Source: Brachymonas sp049977365
Lineage (GTDB): Bacteria > Pseudomonadota > Gammaproteobacteria > Burkholderiales > Burkholderiaceae_C
Reading direction: 5' to 3'
DNA length: 64,000 nucleotides
Assembly (NCBI RefSeq): GCF_049977365.1
Contig: NZ_JBNGEN010000005.1
Location: 124,001 to 188,000, forward strand
How positions within the stretch are numbered: the first letter of the stretch is position 1; each line of letters begins with the position of its first letter. The notes below the pieces were generated by a model that had not been told where the DNA came from, did not search any database, and saw nothing but the letters and a program-made list of their open reading frames with translations. Shown here one piece after another: positions 1 through 8,242 of the stretch. A program made the position numbers and the translations under genes.

Positions 1-162
1 CCCTCCGCCGCACGCCTGCACAAGCAGATGATGCGGGAGTGGTCGGCCGTGCATCAGCCTGTGCTGGAGCGGCAGAGCGCCACAGCCTTCGACTACGCGG
101 ATCACCCCGAACACCGCGAGGGCATTCAGGCCTTTCTCGACAAGCGACCGGCACGATTCTGA
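1..162 (+). CDS. Enoyl-CoA hydratase/isomerase (crotonase) family protein, 3' end only
   Basis: The window opens inside a reading frame of 53 codons that ends with TGA at 160-162. Its last residues (HPEHREGIQAFLDKRPARF) resemble the usual C-terminus of crotonase-fold enzymes, where a D-H-x-E-G-x-x-A-F-L-x-K-R motif is followed by P-x-F. The catalytic oxyanion-hole region lies outside the window, so substrate and exact reaction cannot be told. The family call rests on this tail motif alone. Confidence 0.6.
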   Translation, partial: PSAARLHKQMMREWSAVHQPVLERQSATAFDYADHPEHREGIQAFLDKRPARF

Positions 163-358
163 CGCTCCCTGCGGCGCAAGGGCTGCTCCCTGCCCCTGAC
201 CGCACAGGCGACAGGGGGGTGTGCAGGGTGCATGCAGAGGAGGCAATGTGTAAAAAAATGCCCTTGCCCCGACGGCTTCCTTACAATCCGGCACACATAC
301 AGGAGTCCCTTCCCGCTTGCCGGTTGCAGGGGGCATCGCAGTTCCAGGTTCCTTTTCC
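163..358. other. Intergenic region upstream of ccoI
   Basis: About 195 bases without a gene. AGGAG at 301-305 is the clearest ribosome-binding sequence and would serve a TTG start at 317 better than the ATG at 359. TACAAT at 282-287 looks like a -10 element but lacks a correctly spaced -35. I see no FNR box here. Confidence 0.4.
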
Positions 359-2647
359 ATGTCCACAGCCGCCACGTTTCCTGCCTCCGGCGCCATCGAG
401 TTGCTGGATGACCCCGATGAATGGGAGGGGTTCAGCCACCGCCATGCCCTGCAGGACGGCGTCTGGGAGTCGAACGTCGCCATCGAGGGCATGTACTGCG
501 CTGCCTGTGCCCTCACCATCGAGGACGCCCTCAAGGGCGTTCCCGGCGTGCGCGATGCCCAGGTGAGCCCCGGCAGCCACCGGGCCCGCGTGGTGTGGCA
601 GCCCGACATGGTGCGGCCGTCCCAGTGGATGCATGCGGTCGAGGTGGCCGGCTACCGCGCCGTGCCTGCAAGCAATGCATCGGCCATCGAGCGCCGCAAG
701 AAGGAAGGACGCGAGATCATCTGGCAGCTGACCGTAGCCGGCATCGCCATGATGCAGGTCATGATGTATGCGTTGCCCGAATACGTTTCGCACCACATCC
801 GGCCCGACCTGCAGCATCTGCTGCGCTGGGGCTCATGGCTCATCGCGGTGCCCGTCATGCTGTTCTCGTGCCGGCCTTTCCTGCAGCGTGCCTGGCAGGA
901 CGTGCGGCATCGTCGCGTCAGCATGGACCTTCCGGTGGCCATCGGCATGGTGGTCACCTTCGTCGTGAGCACGCTGGGGACCTTTCAGCCCCAGGGCCTG
1001 TTCGGCAGGGAAGTCTATTTCGACTCCCTGACCATGTTCGTCTTCTTCCTCCTCACCGGCCGGTGGCTGGAGGTGCGCCTGCGCGATCGCACGGCAGGCG
1101 CCCTCGAAGCCCTGATGAATCGCCTGCCCGACAGTGTAGAGCGGCTCAACCGCAAGACCCATGTCTTCGAACGGGTCACCCTGCGCAAGCTCAAGCCGGG
1201 GGACACCGTGCGCGTTCTGCCCGGCGAATCGTTCCCGGGCGACGGAGTGGTGCTGGAGGGGCGCACCATGGTCGATGAAGCCCTGCTCACGGGGGAATCG
1301 CGCCCCCTGTCACGGGACGTGGGTGCCGCAGTCATTGCGGGCAGCCACAACATCCAGTCCCCGGTCCAGGTGCGCATCGACAAGCTGGGGGGGGCCACGC
1401 GCTACGCCGCCATCGTGTCCATGATGGAACAGGCGTCCGTCGAAAAACCCCGGCTCGCCGCACTGGCCGACCGATTTGCCAAGCCCTTCCTGCTCGTCGT
1501 GCTGCTGGCTGCGGCTGCGGCGTGCCTGTACTGGTGGCGCCTGAGCCCCGAACGTGCCGTCATGGTGGCCGTGTCGGTGCTCATCGTCACCTGCCCGTGT
1601 GCCCTGTCGCTGGCGACCCCCGCCGCCATGCTGGCAGCCGCTGGTGGACTGGCACGTCGCGGGGTACTCGTGCGCCACCTGCAGGCCCTTCAGACCCTTT
1701 CCGAGGTCGATACCGTCGTCTTCGACAAGACCGGTACGCTGACTTCCGATGCCATCTCCCTCGAACGCATTCTGCTGCGGCCCGGAGCGGACCGCCGGCA
1801 GGTCCTGGAACAGGCCGCGGCACTGGCACGCCATTCACTGCACCCCGTTTCCCGGGCACTCGTCGAAGCGGCGGGGCTTGAGGGCATGGCCCTGTTGCAC
1901 CAGCCCTGGCTTGCGCGGGACGTGCGCGAACAGCCCGGAGGAGGGGTGGAAGGACAGGTCGTTGACGAGCACGGCACATCGGCCCAGGTCATGCGGCTGG
2001 GGTCGGACCGTTTCTGTCAGGTGGCCCCGCAGACCATCGAGGAGCTGCCGCCGGAAAGCCTGCACGCCAACCTCAGCGACGAGAACGGCTGGCTGGCCAC
2101 CTTTGTACTCAAGGAAGAATTGCGCGCCGATGCGGAGGAAACCGTCCGTCGGCTGCAGGCACTCGGGGTGCGTGTGCAGGTGCTTTCGGGCGATCGACCC
2201 CAGGCGGTGCGGCGTGTGGCCGATCTGCTTGGCATCGAGCATGCGCAGGGAGGCTGCTCCGCATCGGATAAACTCGCCTGCCTGCGCGCAGAACAGGTGC
2301 AGGGGCATCATGTGGCCATGGTGGGAGACGGCATCAACGATGGGCCGGTGCTTGCCGGAGCCCACGTGTCCTTTGCACTGGGCAAGGCAGTTCCGCTGGC
2401 CCAGGCACAGTCTGACTTCGTGGTGCTGGGCAACAGCCTCATGGCCGTGTTCGGCTCCATCCGGCTCGCGCGCGCCACCATGCGTGTCGTGCGCGAGAAC
2501 CTGGTCTGGGCAGCAGGGTACAACCTGATCTGCATTCCCCTGGCCGCCATGGGCATGGTGCCCGCCTGGCTGGCCGGACTGGGCATGGCCAGCAGTTCGC
2601 TGCTGGTGGTGCTCAATGCCCTGCGCCTCGTGCGCAGAACCGAGTGA
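359..2647 (+). CDS. ccoI: Copper-transporting P1B-type ATPase CcoI/FixI
   Basis: This P-type ATPase of 762 residues most likely moves copper across the inner membrane for assembly of the cbb3 oxidase encoded just downstream. It has an N-terminal heavy-metal-associated domain with CAAC at residues 47-50, the CPC transmembrane metal motif at 412-414, the phosphorylation motif DKTGT at about 456 and the hinge motif GDGIND at about 656. The short length with a single HMA domain and the position before ccoS-ccoNOQP favour CcoI/FixI over a detoxifying CopA. The start is uncertain: an in-frame TTG at 317 is preceded by AGGAG, whereas the ATG at 359 has a weak ribosome-binding site. Confidence 0.9.
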   Translation: MSTAATFPASGAIELLDDPDEWEGFSHRHALQDGVWESNVAIEGMYCAACALTIEDALKGVPGVRDAQVSPGSHRARVVWQPDMVRPSQWMHAVEVAGYRAVPASNASAIERRKKEGREIIWQLTVAGIAMMQVMMYALPEYVSHHIRPDLQHLLRWGSWLIAVPVMLFSCRPFLQRAWQDVRHRRVSMDLPVAIGMVVTFVVSTLGTFQPQGLFGREVYFDSLTMFVFFLLTGRWLEVRLRDRTAGALEALMNRLPDSVERLNRKTHVFERVTLRKLKPGDTVRVLPGESFPGDGVVLEGRTMVDEALLTGESRPLSRDVGAAVIAGSHNIQSPVQVRIDKLGGATRYAAIVSMMEQASVEKPRLAALADRFAKPFLLVVLLAAAAACLYWWRLSPERAVMVAVSVLIVTCPCALSLATPAAMLAAAGGLARRGVLVRHLQALQTLSEVDTVVFDKTGTLTSDAISLERILLRPGADRRQVLEQAAALARHSLHPVSRALVEAAGLEGMALLHQPWLARDVREQPGGGVEGQVVDEHGTSAQVMRLGSDRFCQVAPQTIEELPPESLHANLSDENGWLATFVLKEELRADAEETVRRLQALGVRVQVLSGDRPQAVRRVADLLGIEHAQGGCSASDKLACLRAEQVQGHHVAMVGDGINDGPVLAGAHVSFALGKAVPLAQAQSDFVVLGNSLMAVFGSIRLARATMRVVRENLVWAAGYNLICIPLAAMGMVPAWLAGLGMASSSLLVVLNALRLVRRTE

Positions 2648-2696
2648 ACGGCCAGCGGCCTCCGGCAAGGGCTGCCCTTAATGGAAAGGAGCATGC

Positions 2697-2834
2697 ATGG
2701 AAATTCTCTATCTGTTGATTCCCCTGTCGGTGGTGTTGGTCCTCGCCGTGCTTGCCGGGCTGTGGTGGGCCATCCACACCGGGCAGTTCGAGGATATCGA
2801 GGCCGAAGGGCAGCGAATCTTCAAACAGGATTGA
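2697..2834 (+). CDS. ccoS: Cytochrome cbb3 oxidase maturation protein CcoS
   Basis: A 45-residue protein with one N-terminal membrane helix (residues 3-25), followed by a short acidic tail containing the G-Q-F-x-D-x-E-x-E-x-x-R-I motif typical of CcoS. CcoS proteins are required to install the heme and copper cofactors of CcoN. AAAGGAG at 2685-2691 sits just upstream of the ATG. The gene follows ccoI by 49 bases, and its stop codon lies inside the FNR box that drives ccoN. Confidence 0.88.
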   Translation: MEILYLLIPLSVVLVLAVLAGLWWAIHTGQFEDIEAEGQRIFKQD

Positions 2835-2844
2835 TGTGTATCAA
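2831..2844 (+). promoter_or_regulatory. FNR/ANR binding site in the ccoN promoter
   Basis: TTGATGTGTATCAA matches the FNR consensus TTGAT-N4-ATCAA at all ten fixed positions. Its centre (2837.5) lies about 41 bases before a plausible start site near 2879, given a possible -10 element TACGCT at 2866-2871. That is the classical position for a class II FNR-activated promoter. The fnr gene is 6 kb downstream. Confidence 0.85.
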
Positions 2845-2901
2845 GTTGTGATTTGCGTTTAACATTACGCTGATCGGGGTTTTTTTGAAAAAGAGGTGAA
2901 A

Positions 2902-4341
2902 ATGAGTTTTCCAAACGCTCAGGCAACCACGTACAACGATAGGGTTGTACGTCAGTTTGCCATCATGACCGTCGTCTGGGGTGTGGTCGGGATGCTGGTC
3001 GGCGTGTTCATCGCCGCCGAGCTCACCTGGCCTGAGCTCAACTTCGGTATTCCGTGGCTGTCCTACGGCCGTCTGCGTCCCCTGCACACCAATGCCGTGA
3101 TCTTCGCCTTTGGCGGATGCGGCCTGATCGGGACGTCCTACTACGTCGTTCAGCGGACCTGCCAGGTGCGCCTGTTCAGCGACAAGCTGGCTGCCTTCAC
3201 CTTCTGGGGCTGGCAGGCCATCATCCTGGCCGTTGCCATCACGTATCCCCTGGGCTACACCTTCTCCAAGGAATATGCCGAAATGGAATGGCCGATCAAG
3301 CTGGCCATTGCCGTGGTGTGGGTGGTCTATGCCATCGTGTTCTTCGGTACCGTCGGAACCCGCAAGGTGCGTCACATCTATGTGGCCAACTGGTTCTATG
3401 GTGCCTTCATCATCACCATTGCCCTGCTGCACATCGTCAACAGCGCCTTCATTCCCGCCGGCTTCCTCAAGTCCTATTCCGCCTATGCAGGCGTGCAGGA
3501 TGCCATGGTGCAGTGGTGGTACGGGCACAATGCCGTGGGCTTCTTCCTGACCGCAGGCTTCCTGGGCATGATGTACTACTTCGTGCCGAAGCAGGCTGGC
3601 CGTCCGGTGTATTCCTATCGCCTGTCGATCGTCCACTTCTGGGCCCTGATCTTCACCTACATGTGGGCCGGTCCTCACCACCTGCACTACACGGCCCTGC
3701 CGGACTGGACGCAATCCGTCGGCATGATCTTCTCCCTCATCCTGCTGGCTCCGAGCTGGGGCGGCATGATCAACGGCATCATGACCCTGTCCGGCGCATG
3801 GCACAAGCTGCGTGACGACCCCATCCTGCGCTTCCTGATCGTGTCCCTGTCCTTCTACGGCATGTCCACCTTCGAAGGCCCGATGATGTCCATCAAGACC
3901 GTCAACGCGCTCTCCCACTACACCGACTGGACCGTGGGCCACGTGCACTCCGGCGCCCTGGGCTGGGTGGGTCTGGTGACCATGGGCTCCATGTACCACC
4001 TGATTCCCAAGCTCTTCGGCAAGAAGGAAATGTACAGCGTCAAGGCCATCGAAGTGCACTTCTGGGTCGCCACCATCGGCATCGTGCTGTACATCGCTGC
4101 CATGTGGATTGCCGGTGTGATGCAGGGCCTGATGTGGCGTGCCATCAACCCCGACGGTACCCTGACCTACACCTTCGTGGAAAGCGTCAAGGCCACCTTC
4201 CCCTTCTACGTGATCCGTCTGACCGGTGGTGTCCTGTACCTGGGCGGCATGATCGTCATGCTCTGGAACACGCTGATGACTGCCTCCAAGGGCCGTTCCG
4301 TGACCATCCAGATTCCCGCCGTTGCCCCTGCACACGCCTAA
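2902..4341 (+). CDS. ccoN: Cytochrome c oxidase, cbb3-type, subunit I
   Basis: Catalytic heme-copper subunit of 479 residues that reduces oxygen to water and pumps protons in the inner membrane. Expected ligands are visible: His62 (HTNAV motif) for low-spin heme b, His209 and His259/His260 (WAGPHHLHY) for CuB, and His347 and His349 (HVHSG) for heme b3 and heme b. The ATG at 2902 is preceded by AAGAGG; a GTG at 2896 is also in frame but leaves no room for a ribosome-binding site. First gene of ccoNOQP, behind a perfect FNR box. Confidence 0.97.
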   Translation: MSFPNAQATTYNDRVVRQFAIMTVVWGVVGMLVGVFIAAELTWPELNFGIPWLSYGRLRPLHTNAVIFAFGGCGLIGTSYYVVQRTCQVRLFSDKLAAFTFWGWQAIILAVAITYPLGYTFSKEYAEMEWPIKLAIAVVWVVYAIVFFGTVGTRKVRHIYVANWFYGAFIITIALLHIVNSAFIPAGFLKSYSAYAGVQDAMVQWWYGHNAVGFFLTAGFLGMMYYFVPKQAGRPVYSYRLSIVHFWALIFTYMWAGPHHLHYTALPDWTQSVGMIFSLILLAPSWGGMINGIMTLSGAWHKLRDDPILRFLIVSLSFYGMSTFEGPMMSIKTVNALSHYTDWTVGHVHSGALGWVGLVTMGSMYHLIPKLFGKKEMYSVKAIEVHFWVATIGIVLYIAAMWIAGVMQGLMWRAINPDGTLTYTFVESVKATFPFYVIRLTGGVLYLGGMIVMLWNTLMTASKGRSVTIQIPAVAPAHA

Positions 4342-4354
4342 GGAGTTGAACAAC

Positions 4355-5035
4355 ATGGCAAATCAACCTGCTGCGGGTGGTATCACCCACGAGAAAGTCG
4401 AGACCAGCAACTTCCTCATGATCGTGCTGACCCTGCTGGTGGTGGCAATCGGTGGACTGGTGGAAATCGTTCCCCTGTTCTTCCAGAAGTCGACCACCCA
4501 GCCGATCGAGGGGCTCAAGCCCTACACGGCGCTCCAGCTTGCTGGCCGTGACATCTATCAGCGCGAAGGCTGCTACAACTGCCACTCGCAGATGATCCGT
4601 CCGTTCCGTGCCGAGACGCTGCGCTATGGTCACTATTCCGTGGCTGGCGAGTCTGTCTACGATCACCCCTTCCAGTGGGGTTCCAAGCGGACCGGTCCCG
4701 ATCTGGCCCGTGTGGGTGGACGCTACAGCGATGACTGGCACTCCCAGCATCTGCACAATCCTCGCGATGTGGTGCCCGAGTCCAACATGCCGGCCTATCC
4801 CTGGCTGGAAAAGAACACGGTCGACGACACCACCATTGCTGACCACATGCGTGCACTGCGTCGGGTAGGGGTTCCCTATACCGATGCCGATATTGCCGGA
4901 GCAGCTGCCGCTGTGAAGGGCAAGACCGAGCAGCAGGCCGTGATTGCCTACCTGCAGTCTCTGGGCACCGCCTTCGCTGCTGCCAGCGAGGGCAAGACAG
5001 CCGCTCCGGCTGCCGGCGCCTCCGCTCCGCAATAA
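4355..5035 (+). CDS. ccoO: Cytochrome c oxidase, cbb3-type, subunit II (monoheme c)
   Basis: A 226-residue membrane-anchored cytochrome c that passes electrons from CcoP to CcoN. One membrane helix spans about residues 20-45, followed by a heme c motif C73-Y-N-C76-H77 and the conserved SQMIRPFR segment. AGGAG directly follows the ccoN stop and precedes the ATG by nine bases. The C-terminal 20 residues are Ala-rich and low complexity. Confidence 0.96.
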   Translation: MANQPAAGGITHEKVETSNFLMIVLTLLVVAIGGLVEIVPLFFQKSTTQPIEGLKPYTALQLAGRDIYQREGCYNCHSQMIRPFRAETLRYGHYSVAGESVYDHPFQWGSKRTGPDLARVGGRYSDDWHSQHLHNPRDVVPESNMPAYPWLEKNTVDDTTIADHMRALRRVGVPYTDADIAGAAAAVKGKTEQQAVIAYLQSLGTAFAAASEGKTAAPAAGASAPQ

Positions 5036-5062
5036 AACCGCATTCCCAGGAGGAACCTTCTC

Positions 5063-5239
5063 ATGGATATCAACGATTGGCGCAGTTTGGCCACGGTGGC
5101 GAGTTTTGTCATGTTCATCGTGATCATGCGCTGGGCCTATTCCCATCGCAACCGGCATCACTTCGATGAAGCGGCACAGCTCCCGTTCATGCACGAAGAC
5201 CATCCTCCTGTGGCGCAAAAATCCGAGGAAACAAAATGA
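5063..5239 (+). CDS. ccoQ: Cytochrome c oxidase, cbb3-type, subunit CcoQ
   Basis: A 58-residue protein with one membrane helix (about residues 8-26) and a soluble tail, encoded between ccoO and ccoP. CcoQ/FixQ proteins stabilise the cbb3 complex. AGGAGG lies upstream of the ATG. The stop codon overlaps the ccoP start (ATGA), suggesting translational coupling. Confidence 0.88.
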   Translation: MDINDWRSLATVASFVMFIVIMRWAYSHRNRHHFDEAAQLPFMHEDHPPVAQKSEETK

Positions 5240-6144
5240 GTGACTTCATCAACTCTTTCTGGTCCGTGTACGTGATGGCGATCGTGGCGTTCGGCATCCT
5301 GTTCTGCGTGGCCATTCTGCTGATCGGTGCCACGGCGCGCGCGCACACGGCCGCCGACAACACCACCGGCCATGTATGGGATGGCGATCTGCGCGAAATC
5401 AACAACCCGCTGCCCAAGTGGTGGGTGGGTCTGTTCTGGATCACCATCTTCTTTGCCATCACCTATCTGGTGCTCTATCCGGGCTTCGGCACGTTCAAGG
5501 GCATTCTGGGCTGGACTTCCCATGGGCAGTACAACACCGAAATGGCCAAGGGCGATGCGCAGGTGGCACCTCTGTTCGCCAAGTACGCCAACATGCCCGT
5601 CGAGGAGATTGCCAAGGATCCCAAGGCCGTGGGCATGGGACAGCGTCTGTTCCTGAACAACTGTGCGCAGTGCCATGGTTCCAATGCCAAGGGCGGCAAC
5701 GGCTTCCCGGATCTGTCCGACAATGACTGGCTGTGGGGCGGCAAGCCCGACACCATCATCCAGACGATCACCAACGGACGTCATGGCCAGATGCCTCCCA
5801 TGATCGGAGCCATCGGTGGCAAGCCGGATGATGCCAAGGCAGTGGCCAACTACGTGCTGAGCCTGTCCGGTCAGCCGCACGATGCAGCTCTGGCTGCGGT
5901 GGGCAAGCCCAAGTTCGCGGCCTGCGCAGCCTGCCACGGTGCAGATGGCAAGGGCAACCAGGCCCTGGGCGCACCCAACCTCACGGACAACGTGTGGCTG
6001 ATGGGCGTGCCGAGCGAGGAAGGCATCGTCAAGCAGATCACCAACGGCAAGGTCAACATCATGCCGGCCTGGGGCAAGCGCTTCTCGCCCGAGCAGATCC
6101 GCTTGCTGGCATCGTATGTCTGGAGCCTTTCCAACAACAAGTGA
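5236..6144 (+). CDS. ccoP: Cytochrome c oxidase, cbb3-type, subunit III (diheme c)
   Basis: A 302-residue diheme cytochrome c that takes electrons from soluble cytochromes c. It has the FixP-type N-terminal region with two hydrophobic segments (about 10-30 and 58-80), then heme c motifs C143-A-Q-C146-H147 and C230-A-A-C233-H234, each followed by a distal Met region. It overlaps ccoQ by four bases and ends the ccoNOQP operon before a strong terminator. Confidence 0.96.
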   Translation: MSDFINSFWSVYVMAIVAFGILFCVAILLIGATARAHTAADNTTGHVWDGDLREINNPLPKWWVGLFWITIFFAITYLVLYPGFGTFKGILGWTSHGQYNTEMAKGDAQVAPLFAKYANMPVEEIAKDPKAVGMGQRLFLNNCAQCHGSNAKGGNGFPDLSDNDWLWGGKPDTIIQTITNGRHGQMPPMIGAIGGKPDDAKAVANYVLSLSGQPHDAALAAVGKPKFAACAACHGADGKGNQALGAPNLTDNVWLMGVPSEEGIVKQITNGKVNIMPAWGKRFSPEQIRLLASYVWSLSNNK

Positions 6145-6182
6145 TCTTCTGCGCCCTCGTGGCGCTCCAAGCTGATCTTCTT

Positions 6183-6223
6183 ACCGCCATGAACTTGATG
6201 CAAGTCATGGCGGTTTTTCTTTT
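6183..6223 (+). terminator. Rho-independent terminator after ccoNOQP
   Basis: A ten-base stem (6183-6192 with 6205-6214), a one-base bulge and a further four-base stem CTTG/CAAG around an ATG loop are followed by a T-rich run at 6214-6223. The top of the hairpin contains an FNR-like sequence, described separately. Confidence 0.85.
6195..6208 (+). promoter_or_regulatory. FNR-like site inside the ccoP terminator, upstream of ccoG
   Basis: TTGATGCAAGTCAT is identical at 13 of 14 bases to the FNR-like site at 9075-9088 between fnr and hemN, and has two departures from the FNR consensus. It is 82 bases before the ccoG start. A -10-like TATCAT lies at 6240-6245. Function is inferred; the sequence may only be part of the terminator stem-loop. 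Confidence 0.35.
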
Positions 6224-6289
6224 GTGAAACAATAGACGCTATCATATTCATGCAAGTGAAAGTCTGATTTGTAATAAAAGGTCACGCGT

Positions 6290-7753
6290 ATGTCTCAAGA
6301 AACGCCCGAACACGACTCGGGCTCGCATTCCGAGCCCAAAGCGACTCCCAAGAAGGTCATTCCGATCGATGCAGCGCCCGCGACGACGTCGCTGTTTGCT
6401 GCGGCCAAGACCATCCATCCCCGCACGGTTTCCGGCATCTTCCAGACCTGGCGCTGGATCTTCGTCGGATTGACGCAGCTGGTGTTCTACGGACTGCCCT
6501 GGCTGGAATGGAGTGGCCGACAGGCGATACTCTTCGATCTGGAGGCACGCAAGTTCTATATCTTCGGATTGGTTCTGTATCCGCAGGATTTCATCTACCT
6601 CACCGGCATTCTGGTGATTTCGGCCCTGTCGCTGTTCCTCTTCACCGCCGTGGCGGGGCGGCTGTGGTGCGGGTATTCCTGCCCGCAGACCGTCTACACC
6701 GAGATCTTCCTCTGGGTGGAAGCCAAGATGGAAGGGGATCGCAGCGCGCGCATTCGCCTCGACAAGAGCCCCTGGAATCTCGAAAAAATCTGGCGGCGCG
6801 GCGGCAAGCATGTGATCTGGCTGCTCATCGCCCTGTGGACGGGGTTGACGCTCGTGGGGTATTTTTCGCCCATCCGTGATCTGGTGAGCAACTTTGCACA
6901 GTGGCATCTGGGCAACTGGGAGACCTTCTGGATCTTCTTCTATGGCTTTGCCACCTACGGCAACGCTGGCTACATGCGCGAGCAGGTGTGCAAGTACATG
7001 TGCCCGTATGCCCGCTTCCAGAGCGCGATGTTCGATGCCGACACGCTGATCGTGACCTACGACGACAAGCGGGGCGAGCCGCGCGGTCCGCGCTCCAAGA
7101 AGGTGGATCGTTCCGAAGTGGCGCTGGGCGACTGCATCGACTGCACCATGTGTGTGCAGGTCTGCCCGACTGGCATCGACATTCGCAATGGGCTGCAGTA
7201 CGAATGCATCGGCTGTGGTGCCTGCGTGGATGCCTGCGATGAGGTCATGGACAAGATGAACTACCCGCACGGGCTCATCAAGTACTCCACAGAAAATGCC
7301 ATGAAGAATGGCTGGACCAAGAGCGACATCATCCACCGCGTCATGCGGCCCCGGATTCTGGTGTACACCGGCATTCTGATGCTGATCGCCACGGCGCTCG
7401 TCGTGAGCCTCTCGATGCGTTCTCCCATGAAGGTCGACATCATTCGCGACCGGGGAGTCATGTCCCGTATCGTGGCTGGCAACAAGATCGAGAACACCTA
7501 TCTGGTGCGCATCATGAACACGACCGAGAATGCGCAGACCTACAACATTTCTGTCGAGGGAGTGACGGGGGCGGAAGTGGTCGAGGGCTCGACCGTGACC
7601 ATCGGTCCCGCTCAGGTGGAGCAGAAGGCCGTGAGCGTGCGGGTGCCCTACGGCACGCTGGAACCAGGATCGCATGCGATCAACTTCCAGATCGAGCAGG
7701 CTGGCACCGATGTCTCGGTGACCGAAAAGGGCGCTTTCTCTGTACCCAAGTAA
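6290..7753 (+). CDS. ccoG: cbb3 oxidase accessory protein CcoG (FixG/RdxA family)
   Basis: A 487-residue membrane protein with two 4Fe-4S ferredoxin motifs, C282-x2-C-x2-C-x3-C and C306-x2-C-x2-C-x3-C. Further conserved cysteine segments (CGYSCPQ, CKYMCPY) lie between membrane helices, and an Ig-like periplasmic domain forms the last 110 residues. CcoG-type proteins are linked to copper delivery to the oxidase, with reduction of Cu(II) to Cu(I) proposed. The gene follows the ccoNOQP terminator and may have its own promoter. Confidence 0.94.
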   Translation: MSQETPEHDSGSHSEPKATPKKVIPIDAAPATTSLFAAAKTIHPRTVSGIFQTWRWIFVGLTQLVFYGLPWLEWSGRQAILFDLEARKFYIFGLVLYPQDFIYLTGILVISALSLFLFTAVAGRLWCGYSCPQTVYTEIFLWVEAKMEGDRSARIRLDKSPWNLEKIWRRGGKHVIWLLIALWTGLTLVGYFSPIRDLVSNFAQWHLGNWETFWIFFYGFATYGNAGYMREQVCKYMCPYARFQSAMFDADTLIVTYDDKRGEPRGPRSKKVDRSEVALGDCIDCTMCVQVCPTGIDIRNGLQYECIGCGACVDACDEVMDKMNYPHGLIKYSTENAMKNGWTKSDIIHRVMRPRILVYTGILMLIATALVVSLSMRSPMKVDIIRDRGVMSRIVAGNKIENTYLVRIMNTTENAQTYNISVEGVTGAEVVEGSTVTIGPAQVEQKAVSVRVPYGTLEPGSHAINFQIEQAGTDVSVTEKGAFSVPK

Positions 7754-7818
7754 GTTCGTGCGATATAGTGAGAGCCCTGCGGTTCGAGGGCTCTCGCCTT
7801 CGCAAAGGAGTTGTACGC

Positions 7819-8106
7819 ATGGAAGCAAATACCACACTGCCGGGCCTGTCCAAGGCCCATCCCGAGGACGGGCGTCCCTGGTGGAAATACCCCGTGGTCT
7901 GGATGGTCGTGGGGGGGCCTCTGTCGGTGGTACTGGCCTGTCTCGTGACCTGGTATTTCATCATGCAGGCCCCCGAGCAGGTTCTGACGCGATCGGAAGA
8001 TGAGCCCAACACCGATCAGATGGTACGTGCAAAGGGGGTGAACTATGCTCCTGCCGAAAAGGCGCGCAACCATGCAGCCACTGGGGTTCCGGTGGATGAC
8101 CACTGA
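7819..8106 (+). CDS. ccoH: CcoH/FixH-like membrane protein
   Basis: A 95-residue protein with a PWWK motif before one membrane helix (about residues 27-49) and a polar C-terminus, as in short betaproteobacterial FixH-family proteins. It is much shorter than the roughly 150-170-residue alphaproteobacterial FixH. AAAGGAG at 7804-7810 fixes the ATG at 7819. It follows ccoG by 65 bases, so a role in cbb3 assembly is inferred from position and motif. Confidence 0.75.
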   Translation: MEANTTLPGLSKAHPEDGRPWWKYPVVWMVVGGPLSVVLACLVTWYFIMQAPEQVLTRSEDEPNTDQMVRAKGVNYAPAEKARNHAATGVPVDDH

Positions 8107-8135
8107 CGGGGCAGAGGTTGCCCTGTCTGCTCCAT

Positions 8136-8170
8136 GACAGCAGCCGGCCTTAAGCCGGCTGTCCTGTTTC
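8136..8170 (+). terminator. Probable terminator after ccoH
   Basis: AGCCGGC and GCCGGCT form a seven-base stem around CTTAA, extended by GACAG/CTGTC across a small bulge, and followed by a weak T-rich stretch. It lies between the convergent ccoH and fnr genes. Confidence 0.5.
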
Positions 8171-8242
8171 TGGAGCAGGGATCTGCCAGGGGATCGGAGT
8201 GGCGAGAGTGTGCAGGCGCCGTCTGGTGCAGGGACGTTGCGC

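Noticed and set aside
2821..4356. Long minus-strand frame antisense to ccoN (511 codons), and similar antisense frames over most genes
   Set aside because: High GC keeps antisense frames open. Their translations are His/Gly/Arg-rich and lack family motifs, while the opposite strand encodes well-known proteins.
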